A stretch of DNA of 64,000 bases from the NCBI GenBank assembly GCA_035079385.1, contig JAVHKY010000026.1:3994501-4058500 (forward strand). The letters are read 5' to 3'. The stretch is from Aspidiotus rigidus. Lineage: Eukaryota; Arthropoda; Insecta; Hemiptera; Diaspididae. Below the pieces are notes generated by a model. It was not told where the DNA came from and ran no database searches. It saw only the letters and a program-made list of their open reading frames with translations. Positions 24,826-34,539 of the stretch are shown piece after piece (the stretch's first letter is position 1; each line of letters opens with the position of its first letter). The translations under genes were made by a program, and so were the position numbers.

Positions 24826-26089
24826 AATTGGACTTCACCAGGTAAGTTAGTCCAATTTTACAATTTTTTAGCGCCGAAATATCCGATCTATGATAATAAC
24901 AAGATAACCTTCAATGTACGTGTTTAGAATTCGCACTTCAACTCGCGGGACAATTTATTGCAAAGAAAATGTGAACAATACGATGGCCGAAATCGTGAGT
25001 TCCTTATAACTTTCGTAAATCGTTGTTTTAGATAGCAATATGAAAACTCTCACAGTCTTTCAACAGAATTTGGAAATTTCATAACCATAATTATTTTTCC
25101 AATTTATGTCATTTCGCCGAGATTTTATGACACCACCAAATTAAGTCATTAGTCCTATGAATGATGTCGCCTGAACGATCTTTGCGGTCTTGAATGCCTA
25201 ATCCTATAAATATTTTCCTCTTCGTCCATGAGTTAAGCACACGAACGATAAATGTGAAAGGATAAACAAAGGAAAGAGGAAGTTTTTCCTAAAAATATCG
25301 TCAAAGATAAGTTTCAAGTTACACACAATATTGGCGTTTAAGTCGGAATAGAGTATATAACGTGTATCAAATTACGGTAAGCCTTTTAAAATTTGAGTAC
25401 ATTTTAACGCTTCATGTCACTTAATTTTGACTGGATAGAACTCTTTACTCTTCAATATCAAATGTTTGCCTATGATGCACACGTATTAAGGCTTCAGTTA
25501 CAGGAATTACCGCAATTAAAATATTCTAATTTGAACATCACTTCTACACCCAACATTCAGCTCTTCCAGAAATTTACAATGACAACGACATTCTTTACAA
25601 AATCTCCTCAAAGAAAGACAAAAACTGATCACAGAAGTTGAGCTTCACGTTTGTTTTTGATGGTGATCGATTTTCAACTCTTCTTGACAATGTTGGTTGG
25701 CATGCTATCAGGCGAATATTCCATTGCGTGTTCAGGAGCACATGTTCAAGGTAATAATCCATTCTTTCTGCTAACTTTAATTATTTTGTATACGCGTATC
25801 TTCGGTTTATTACCCAAATTACAATAGGTAGTCTATAAGCATTCGATAGAGGAACGTCGAGTTCAAACACTATTTTGCAACAGGAAAACTTTCATAATGC
25901 GGCATATACCGGTACTTTTAAAATAGCATAGACCAACTTTTCACGATCGCTGAGTACACAACTACTAAAGAAGCAATTAAGATTTGTGCAGATTCAGTCA
26001 TAAGATCTAAAAAGAGGAACCTAAGAGGGGGAGGGAGCTGGACAAGAAACAAAAAATTGTGTGAGAACCAGATGATAAAGTATAAAACG
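24826..26089. other. no gene recognised
   Basis: AT-rich DNA with short domain-free frames. Nothing recognised. Confidence 0.35.
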
Positions 26090-26470
26090 GTTTTGTACCG
26101 CTGAGACTTGAAGAAAGATAGAAATAAACATTTTGAAGTAAAGAAAGTGAATGTCAGAAGTGGGTATTATTTTGCCCGAACATTGACTATTGATTGCACG
26201 CGGTCTATCGCGGTAGCTGTGATACCTTAACCCGCTATAGGTGAAAAAATCATAAAAATTTACCAAATACTGATTTTTTGGGGAAAGTTCCATCTCATCG
26301 AGGACTATGGTACTAAAGTATGTAGTACTTGAAGGCATGGCGCATCAAATGAATGGATATCGCTAGGTACCACTCCCACGATATTTTTCAAATCATTACA
26401 ATGAGTTTTGGAATTTCATTATTGCTAGAAACTAGGGAAAATATTATGGATGATTTCTTTGGAAAAATTC
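26090..26470. mobile_element. deletion derivative of foldback FB2
   Basis: Starts with sequence like the FB2 spacer (tttgtaccgctgagacttg compared with tttgtacctctacgacttc, and agaaataaacattttgaagt compared with acaaaaataaacattcaaca). It then passes directly to the outer arm sequence (gaacattgactattgattgc compared with gaacattgaccattgatttc) and continues to about ctagaaactagggaaaatat. The inner tandem array is missing. This is a diverged copy with one arm, or an internally deleted member of the family. Confidence 0.7.
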
Positions 26471-26579
26471 TAAGTCCACCTTCTATCATATATAGCTTGG
26501 AAATAGCAATTTTTTTCTTTGCCACCCAGCGCCACAGTGGGATGAAACACCACGCTAGGAGGCCAAAATTCTAATTTTC

Positions 26580-27110
26580 GACTAAATGCCTAATGAAGAT
26601 CGACTAGGGGGTTTTTGTGGCCGTAGAATTCGATTTTCCAGTCAGATTTATGGTTGGGTCATTTTTTCTCAAAGTTTGAAGCCTTTATTTGGAGTTTGTG
26701 AACTTTGTTTAACTGATCAAGAACAACAGTTTATTAAAGTCGTCTAGGGGGTAATCAAGATCGTAGAATTCAAATTTTCAGTCAGATTTATGATTGGAGA
26801 ATTTTTTCTCGGAGTTTTTGATCATTTTTGCTCCAACTTTGAAACTTTTACTTGGAGTTCGTGGACAAACAGTATACTGACCAAGAGAAAAAGTTTATGA
26901 ACATCATCTAAGGGGTAATCGAGATCGTAGAATTCGAATTTTCAGTCAGGTTCATGATGACAGCATTTTCCCTTGATTTCTGAAGTTTTTATTTAGACTT
27001 TGTGGACAAAGGTTTTAATGATCAAGAGCAATAGATTATGAAAATAGGATAAGGGGTGATCAAGACTGTAGAACTCAAATATTTTTCCTTGAAGTCACCT
27101 TCTACGTTAA
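26580..27110 (+). repeat. tandem array, about four units of 140-165 bases
   Basis: Unit marker gtagaattcgaattttcagt appears near 26624, 26763, 26926 and (variant) 27066. Within each unit there is a ctaggggg/ctaaggggtaatc-type box before the marker and a ttatttggagtttgtggac-type box after it. Non-coding and diverged. Confidence 0.7.
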
Positions 27111-27498
27111 TAATAACAATAATTTTGGATCTTATCTCTGAAGCTACTTCTGATAAATCAATATTCTGACAAAAAAAAAAGAAACGTATTTCAACAAGCA
27201 ATATTGAGTATGGTTATCAAAATATCGAATCATTCTTGAGAAATTCTAGTATGTAAGAAAATTCAAAATTTTCAGAATGAAGTATCATTTAATTAAAAAT
27301 TGAAAAAATCTTCCTTTTCTTCCAATTTGCTTCTCTCATCTTCTGCTCCTTCGCTTATGTCATCTTCCTCAGTTTGATTCATGATTAGAAGTTCTCAGCT
27401 TTTTTTGCGAAAGGCTTGGATTTCTTCTTCTTTTTCAGTCAAAGGCCGGAAATAAAGGGGTCTCATCTCCTAAGAATGAGTTGAAATCACGATTAAAC

Positions 27499-28745
27499 AG
27501 GTGCGGATCTAGACGATCGCTTTGGGAGGGGAAATGATGGGAGTTGAGACCCCCTCAAAATCAGTTTTTTGTAAATATCCCGCTTAATACGCATTTTAGA
27601 GAAAAAAGTCATCAGTCAAAAATTATTCCTCGTGAAAATTTCTAACCTACACGTGATAGTTAGCTCAAAAATTCAAGGAAATTGAGCCTCCGCCATGCAA
27701 ATCCGTGAATAACGCGCTCCTTGCCGAGAGATGACGTCGGTGCGCGGTGGTTACGCGCGAAGGTAACGTTAATATTTCGCTAGTACATACGATGAAACGT
27801 ATACTAATTTTATTAGTTTTAATTAATTGTCACAGAGAATTTGCTGCACGATATTATTTTGAGAAAGGTATAATCAACTGACTATCATACATGAAAATAA
27901 AGTTTTCCTGCATGTATGATATGTAAAAAGCTGAATGGGGGCATATAAACATGCGAGGCCTTCCCCCATTTCGATTTTTCTGGTTGGAGTGGGTGGATTC
28001 GTTTGTACTGGGTTGTGCCATAGAGTTTTCCGTTCGTGCTGGTCTTCTTCCCCCTCCAACCTTATGAGGGGGCTGTATGCCAGGCCAGGCCAGCAAGTCG
28101 TGCTCCATTTTCGGACTGAAGACAGGCTGAATTTCGTGTGCTACGTTTTTGCTGTACTATGCTCTCAAGTTTTCCATTCTGGTTGTTTCAAGCGATGGTG
28201 GGAATGGATGTGGTCTTTCGTTGTGGACTCGCGGTGAGATTTTCACTTCGACCCGCGTACAATTCAAGTGGGCTAACGTGTTTGTTTCAAGCAATGGAAG
28301 GAATGTCACCAAGAAGCTTGTTATTGTTGTGTGCTCCCACAAATTCAAGAAGAACAGCCGCAATACAAATCCGAGAATAACGCGCTTCTTGTCAAAGTTA
28401 GCGTAGTCGCATGAGGGTTTCACGTTGATAGTCGATTGGGTCAGGCAAACTTGCTCCGCCATTTCAGGCGATCTCCCGAGAAGCTTGTTTTGCGGTGAGA
28501 GATTGACTACATGAGTCTTGCAATTATCAAAACGGAGAAACAAGAGATAACAAGCTTCTTGGTATCATTCCCTATATCGCCAGGAACAATAAGAAATTCA
28601 GCAAGTTTGCCTGGATGTCACGAGGAATAATTTTTGACTAATGACTTTTTCCTCTAAAATGCGTATTAAGCGGGATATTTACAAAAAACTGATTTTGAGG
28701 GTGTTTCAACCCCCATAGAAAGATGCTCTTGGGGAAAACGCGGAG
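27499..28745. mobile_element. inverted-repeat element (FB3)
   Basis: The arm at 27541-27635 is mirrored at about 28618-28713 (cctcaaaatcagttttttgt and its complement). The left tip aggtgcggatctagacgatc at 27499 matches the right tip of the small element at 40.16-40.29 kb, which ends as its complement. Inside, aaatccgtgaataacgcgct (27706) and aaatccgagaataacgcgct (28366) are a direct repeat, and a small hairpin spans about 27885-27921. No transposase is encoded. The true right end is uncertain: a second, more diverged copy of the arm follows at 28965-29095. Confidence 0.65.
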
Positions 28746-29479
28746 AAGTTAGTATGTTGTTTTGGACTTCATTCTTGACCATTTCCAGCAATCAGACCTT
28801 TACTATATCGCAATGTTCTTTTTTTTCCCGAAAACCTATCTAATTTGACTACACTAACACTAAAATCAAAAATTTTAGAACATCGCTCAACTTTCAAACC
28901 AACTTTTCAGCTCAAGTTTTTGGGCTAAGTTGACATACATATAGTAAAATTTATAGGAAATTTGATGAGGAACAACTTTCGTTTGAAACTTTTTTTCCTC
29001 TGATGCTTAGTTTTCGATTTATTTTCAGAAAACTAATTTTGTGGTACTTTGACCCCCTTTGGGGGAGGACCCGCTTTCTGATCGCTGTGGACTTTTAGTA
29101 TGTTTGTCAGGAGACCATTTTAAACATAATCCACGAAAAAACCTTTGCCGGCATTTATTTCCATTTTAAAACCTAATCTGCCTGGGCTACAACTTCCTAA
29201 CCTACTTTTGAAATTTACAAATTTTCCAAACTTGTTGACACCACGTATGTGTCTTCAGGAATTTCATCGATACATTATTCTTTATTGTATCGATAAATCA
29301 ATTGTATACTAGGCTGTTTCTATTCGTTCGTCCCTCATGCCAGGCTAACCAGCTTTCGGGGACTCACTCGGCTCCGCTTGTATAACAAGCCAACTATTTT
29401 GGATCAAGTCAAGGGTTGCTCGCAAATTTTCTGGAGGGGGAGAAGGGGAGATCAGCGGATTAAGTTAGAGTAAAGACAT
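28746..29479. repeat. diverged extra copy of the FB3 arm, then unrecognised DNA
   Basis: About 28965-29095 resembles 28618-28745: gaggaacaactttcg compared with gaggaataatttttg, ctttttttcctct compared with actttttcctct, then tttgacccccttt compared with tttcaaccccca. The rest shows nothing recognisable. Confidence 0.45.
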
Positions 29480-29850
29480 CAACCAGTTTAAACCTCCTTG
29501 TGACGTTATCACCATCCCACAGAGAGTTAAACAAATTCAAAAAAAAAAATTACATGCTTAATGTAAGGTTTGAATTTGTTTAACTCTTTGTCATGATGGC
29601 TCGTAACGTCATCACCCTCGTTAATTCATTTATCACCATCCGTCGAATCTGCTTGCGACGTCATCAAGCTTGTGACTTAATCAGTATGCATGACATAATT
29701 AGTTCATGACGTCATCAACATTCCTCTCTTTTGATAGAAACCTAGCGGGTAATCCAATTGATGCTAGTTTAGGTCTTGTTTAAGCCTGGTTTACATCTAG
29801 TATAGCCCAGTTTACTGTATGCTAGGAATGGGAAACTCGAATTCGGCCTC
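29480..29850 (+). repeat. dispersed repeat rich in TGACGTCA-like words (copy 1)
   Basis: Words of the type (t/c)gacgtcatca occur near 29500 (variant), 29594 (variant), 29656 and 29706. They are followed by a tail containing tttactgtatgctagg near 29810. The same order of words and the same tail type occur in copy 2 at 33660-34539 plus 37076-37135. A 65-bp hairpin is inserted at 29523. Confidence 0.65.
29523..29587. mobile_element. 65-bp hairpin (mini inverted repeat)
   Basis: agagttaaacaaattcaaa at 29523-29541 is the exact complement of tttgaatttgtttaactct at 29569-29587, giving perfect 19-bp arms around a 27-base A/T-rich loop. It may be a micro-MITE remnant or a transcribed hairpin. Confidence 0.75.
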
Positions 29851-31609
29851 ACAAATTTCTTTCTTAGGTCGAGCCTAACATTGAGGTTAGGGTAAAGATA
29901 TTAAAAATATAAAAACTCTATTTGGAGTACATAATTTGCCATTATTTGTGGGTGAAGTGCTCTTCATAAACTTTAGTTCATGAATACAAATTATTACATT
30001 TCGAAGACCTATACAGCTGTCGATAGCCACTTCCCGAAAATTTGATACTGCGCTCGTTATTACGAGTCGGAAATACCGACGCAAAATTTTCCGACTCGGA
30101 GCGTGCATTTGACCGGTAAGTCTATACGTTAACCCTAATTTCAAACGACGATACGATAGATGCTTGCCAAAAATATTACCGAATTACGCAATTTCTGCCA
30201 ATACTATAGAGTATAGATTTTCAGTACACCGCGATGATGTACAATCCATGAACGGATGTTACTCATTAAAACGTCTGTTCGTACTTAGTTATTATTTTTG
30301 TCAAAAATGAGTCGGATTTTTTACGACGCGGGTCGAATAATACGAATAATTTGTATCGTTCTCATGATGTTTTCGAATTCTCAACTGAATAGCGGCAAAC
30401 TGAATGAAAATGAAGAGATTGACCCTGTTATTACTTCTTTCTGAGGGAAAGAGATTGGTGTAATACTAACGTGTTTCGAACATTCATCCAAAATTATTGT
30501 CCCATAACCATAGGTCTCTAGATGGAGACTTTTTAATATCATTTTATTTGAACTGTACGAAGGAAAATTATGTTATTGTTCGTGTAAAAAAGAAATTTGA
30601 CTCGATGCTCTCATTCCCGAGGGAATTTCGAATACTTATTGATTTTACTGCCTCCGTAGAAATTGTGAGATTAAGGGTTAAATAGCATTCACGTTTTGGC
30701 CACGCTTTAAATAACTCGACTAGTAATGTAATATTGAATGTTGTGGTCATCCGATAGTCATCCCATTCGGATACACTATTTTATAATTTATGAGCACCCA
30801 TTAGTAAACAATTAGGATTACGCCACAGATGCTGAAGACGTTTACGTATAGACGTATCTCCTCTCTAAAATTACGTCCATCGTTATTTTTTCACCCAGTG
30901 GCATCTGCGACAAACATTTATAACACATGAATTCACGCGTCCAGTCTATAAATTCTCTCCTTCACTAGTTTAAAATGGATGTAATTTTTCATTTTTGTCT
31001 CGCTATCGTGCCACCGACGACGAAACGTTGACGTACTTGTCACTGGCTGCCAGATGCGTTCAGACTGAATATTCACAATACATAATACAATTTTGAAGAA
31101 TTGCCTTAAATAGTGGATAAAAAGTGAGGACAAATTTAAAATATAATGTACTCGAGTGAAAAAGAAACTTTCGCTCGCGGATTGCATGGACTTTTGAAAT
31201 TTACAACCTAGTTGAGGACGAAACACGCAACACGTTGATGCGAAATACAAATAGAGGGTTAGGAACTTGCCATGTTCATTGACCTGTAACAAAAAGGAGC
31301 GATGGTCGCCCACTTACCTACATTACGATGCAATGACATGTTTATTTCTCTCCCCTCCTCCGATATCAAGATTTGCGATCAATCGCGATCTAGGCGGATG
31401 GTATTAGCCAAAAAAAAAAAAGAGAAAAATGATTCTTCAGAGCATACGAAACTCTTCCCCTTCTAATTTTGTTATAACTGCGCCACTGCTGTCGCTCTCC
31501 AGTCCTTGATTTGTTATTTTTTGCTCTACTGATCATAAGTAATAATTAACTACACCAATTCTGATGGATTTGAAATAAGAATATCATCTTGTTCCCTCAG
31601 GATGGTCTT
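29851..31609. other. no gene recognised
   Basis: No supported gene, although a short poly-A run occurs near 31411. Open frames of about 60-126 codons lack any recognisable domain. Confidence 0.35.
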
Positions 31610-32045
31610 GAGAGCCTTTCGACCAAGTCCAAAATGAAATTATACAACGAAGCAGCCGAACCTCGTCTCCACTTTCGTAGACACATTCTAACCTCTAGTT
31701 TCTCATCAACTGTTTCTTGATTCCCTCATCTCTCGATTTTCAATTCCATCTTCAATCCGAAGAATAACCTGCCTCCAGCCCCCAGAACAAACATATCCTA
31801 CTTCAATTTGGATGCTCTCGCAATGAACATTTCACGAATAACACTCTTCCACCTACTTATAAGTCGTCTCCTCGTTGGACCCCCACCCAGCCCACCATGC
31901 GCTTGAATCTCACAGAAATCCCTTAATTTAACAACAGCACCTTCATGATCCTGAGATAAGAATATCCTGATCACACCATTCGTCTCACTGATGGCTCGAA
32001 AAGTGAAAACAAAACGGCCTACGCATATTCCATCGTCACCGAACT
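31610..32045 (+). pseudogene. non-LTR retrotransposon fragment (RT-RNase H linker and RNase H start)
   Basis: Plus-strand frames give LYNEAAEPRLHFRRHILTSS near 31635-31695, the typical linker motif EA...PL..RR..L that follows the RT thumb in Jockey/I-type LINE proteins. Further on, EYPDHTIRLTDGSKSENKTA near 31958-32018 is the first RNase H motif, with its catalytic Asp in TDGS. In-frame stops and frame changes lie between them. Homology ends at about 32045, where a GC-richer short repeat begins. The remaining RNase H motifs and any poly(A) tail are missing, so the copy is a truncated pseudogene. Confidence 0.7.
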
Positions 32046-32235
32046 GGTGGCACCAGGGCCGCATTTATCAGTTGAGCCGCCCTAGGCGGACACAAAAATG
32101 CCCTTCTCTAATTAGTTGTCTACATAGTTCAATGAAAAACTCTTCAACAACTGCGTGCGAGTACCTACTTTTTGAAAAAGAAGGAAAACTCGTCGCCCCC
32201 AAAAATTTGCCACCCTAGGCAGCCGCTTACGTCCT
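32046..32235. repeat. short GC-richer repeat with CCTAGG boxes
   Basis: Begins gggccgcatttatcag and carries gccgccctaggcgg near 32072. It ends with ccaccctaggcagccgc near 32210, roughly the inverted counterpart. Non-coding and about 180 bases long. It separates the LINE fragment from the gag fragment and is probably a short inserted element. Confidence 0.5.
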
Positions 32236-32254
32236 ATTCGTCTGTTTTTCACAT

Positions 32255-33185
32255 CTCTCCCAAGTTGGGTAATGTAGCACCTGGATGGGTTTTTAGAGCC
32301 AAACGCAGAACTTCACTAGCGAAGTCTTGTAGTATATGCTTAGGTTTTCCTCCAAAGGTGCGCTATAGATGAGCCTGTCCAAACCGTTCCTCCATAATTT
32401 CTACCAGCTTGTCGTAATTCTCTCTATCTTCTTCAGTGATATTGGACGATAATTGCCGCGCTTGTCCTCTCAGATCTACCAACGGGTTAGCGGCTTTTGC
32501 TCTATCTGTCCATCGATTGTATCTCGTAGCGGCTTCCAATTGGCTCTTATCAACTCCCGATAAGATTTTTCCATCAACAGTTGGAATTTTTACTTTCATT
32601 CCGTCGGCTTTCTCCAACTGATCCGCTTGTGTGGCCTCATAACATCCTCAGTTTCCAGCGGCCGATTGCGAGGCGGTAATTGAAGTACGCGCAGGCGGGA
32701 GGACGGCTGTCGTTGTCATTGTAGTGCTTCGATTTGCTCCTGTTGATCATCTATCCTCCACGGCATCTATTGTTGTACATGCTGTACTTCTTCTTGCTGT
32801 TGTTGCGTTTCTTTCTACAAAGGTAATAGTCAAGACCTCGTTTCTCTGGGTGGCGGCCATATTCGCATACATCTCCATTATCTTATTTTCCTGGGCAGGA
32901 TTCTGAGCAACGATTGTACTCGTGATAATTTCGAGAGTTTTGGTGATATCCATTCGCGGAGGTTGCTTCGATGGAGATTCTCCTTCTACGGTTCCATACT
33001 TGGGATCAGCGTCTCTATCTTTCTTGAATTAGAACTCTCCCACATTGACTTCGTCTTCTCCGATAGCTTGTTGTGAACGTACAGCTAATTCAGCTTTGCT
33101 TCCGCTCACTGATTATCCTGTATCTCGAAGTTTGTCGCGTAATTCGTCATACGATAGTTCATGCAGCCGTTGTGCTAAATGCCGG
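32255..33185 (-). pseudogene. LTR-retrotransposon gag remnant with N-terminal SAP-like motif
   Basis: Read on the minus strand. At 33180-33080 LHELSYDELRDKLRDTG is followed, after one stop, by GSKAELAVRSQQAIGE. This matches the SAP motif (short helix-linker-helix DNA-binding domain with a conserved Gly and KAEL..RL) found at the start of some insect Ty3/Gypsy-type gag proteins. At 32953-32747 comes a Glu/Gln/Met-rich segment, MDITKTLEIITSTIV onward. At 32617-32363 the capsid-like pattern L.G.A..L......E...Y..L...M.ERFG is visible. After a stop the same protein seems to continue to about 32260 (FASEVLRLALKTHPGATLP). There are at least four stops or frame breaks. No zinc knuckle, protease or RT was seen, and no LTR was identified. 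Confidence 0.65.
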
Positions 33186-33659
33186 CAAGAACATTAATTG
33201 CGGAACACAAGCAGAACTTATGGGTGTATTGAAGCGATAATGTGCTGCGCGGCTGAAGTTGTGACACGGTGGTGTGACGACAATATGACGCTACAGTGAC
33301 GCCGAATGACCTGTGGTCCGAACAAGGGTGTATCAAACAAACTCTCTCATGAAAGAGATGTCACGGATGTGTTCCACCAATGAGTTTGTGAAATTTTGCT
33401 TCACATGAGTGACTACCCAAACATTGCCTGCGAGTATGACTGACACATCAGCGTCATAGTTGAAGAACACTGAGCACCAGCACATTGTTCCCCTGATGTG
33501 ACTCCTTGTGAACTGGCATAAGAGAGGAACAAAATATCCAGAACTGCGCCTCGAACAAAGTGAGCGTGGTCAACAGACCAACAGCTGTGCCTCTAATGTT
33601 CCTCAAATGTGATGCTAATATGAAGTGCTCGTGCCGCTGTGCCGCTAAAGTGATCAACC
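33186..33659. other. no gene recognised
   Basis: Flank of the gag remnant. Short words around tgtgaa / gtgatgtg recur, but no defined repeat was fixed. Confidence 0.35.
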
Positions 33660-33890
33660 AGTTTAAACCTTCTTGTGACGTCATCGTCACCCGTTGAATC
33701 TGCTCATGACGTCATTACCCTCCATGGCCTCATATCATCAGCTCCTCTAACTCGTGACGTCATCAACATTTTCTCTTATGGACGACCCTGTTGAACCTGC
33801 TTGTAACGTCATCAAGCTTTGTGACGTGATCATCCTCTGTCACGTCATCAGATTCTGACGCCTTCGGATTGAATTTGCCGTCGGTGTGAT

Positions 33891-34180
33891 TAAGGCTCTA
33901 GTCTATAAGTATAGGTAATGACACGACGCCAGGATGGATCTTTTCTACTGCATTGCCGTAAGAGCCTGTGTTAATTGAAAGGCAAATATCTCGATAAATA
34001 TCGATTATTTCGAAAAAATGAAGAGAACTAATTTTATTCCTTGTAACACTTCCAAACAGAAGACGATATTTTCAGTTTTCTTTTAGACATAAAATTTTCT
34101 ACGCTATAACGGTTAGTCTAGTAAACGTAGTTTTCCTCGCTAAGCGTAGGTCCATCATACCTATACTTATAGAGCCTTAG
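33891..34180. mobile_element. MITE with about 23-bp inverted termini
   Basis: Left end taaggctctagtctataagt (33891-33910), continuing ataggta, pairs with right end tacctatacttatagagcc (34158-34176), continuing ttag, apart from a small gap in the left copy. The interior of about 240 bases is non-coding. It interrupts the TGACGTCA-rich repeat. No clear target duplication was seen and the superfamily is unknown. Confidence 0.65.
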
Positions 34181-34400
34181 TGTAATCAATATCTGAGATG
34201 TTATTAGTTTGTGAGGTCATCATCATCCGTTCAATCTGCTCGTGATACGTCATTCTCGCAGAGCGCGAAGCCTTACGATAAATACCTACGAAGAAAATGT
34301 AGCTCTACTACTCGCAGATAAAATTCACACTCGCACTCGCGATTTTGTATACTGTAGAATGTAACATATTAGATTGTAAAGACCATAATTTTATGTAAGC

Positions 34401-34475
34401 TGTGATGAGAAAAGGATGCTCATTGCCTACTGACAGGAACACCATTTCTCTCTGATTAGAGTGGGCAATGAGCAC
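34401..34475 (+). repeat. half copy of the 63.0 kb hairpin element
   Basis: tgatgagaaaaggatgctca at 34403 and caccatttctctctgatta at 34441 match one arm of the inverted repeat at 62980-63113. They are followed by a short return of the other arm (gggcaatgagca near 34463). It looks like a rearranged or internally deleted copy of that hairpin family. Confidence 0.65.
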
Positions 34476-34539
34476 CATCAAGTTTGTGACATGATCATCC
34501 TCCGTGACGTCATTAGTTTGTGACGTGATAATCATTCCT

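Larger units (their letters stand above)
33660..34539 (+). repeat. dispersed repeat rich in TGACGTCA-like words (copy 2, left part)
   Basis: cagtttaaaccttcttgtga at 33659 matches cagtttaaacctccttgtga near 29484. TGACGTCAT-type words then recur near 33676, 33707, 33754, 33806, 33841, 34247 and 34503. The repeat is split by a MITE (33891-34180) and again by a LINE insertion at about 34540. Its tail continues at 37076. Confidence 0.65.

Noticed and set aside
27854..28543. Several overlapping frames as a host gene in FB3
   Set aside because: Frames lie on both strands between inverted repeats, share the internal direct repeats and show no domain.
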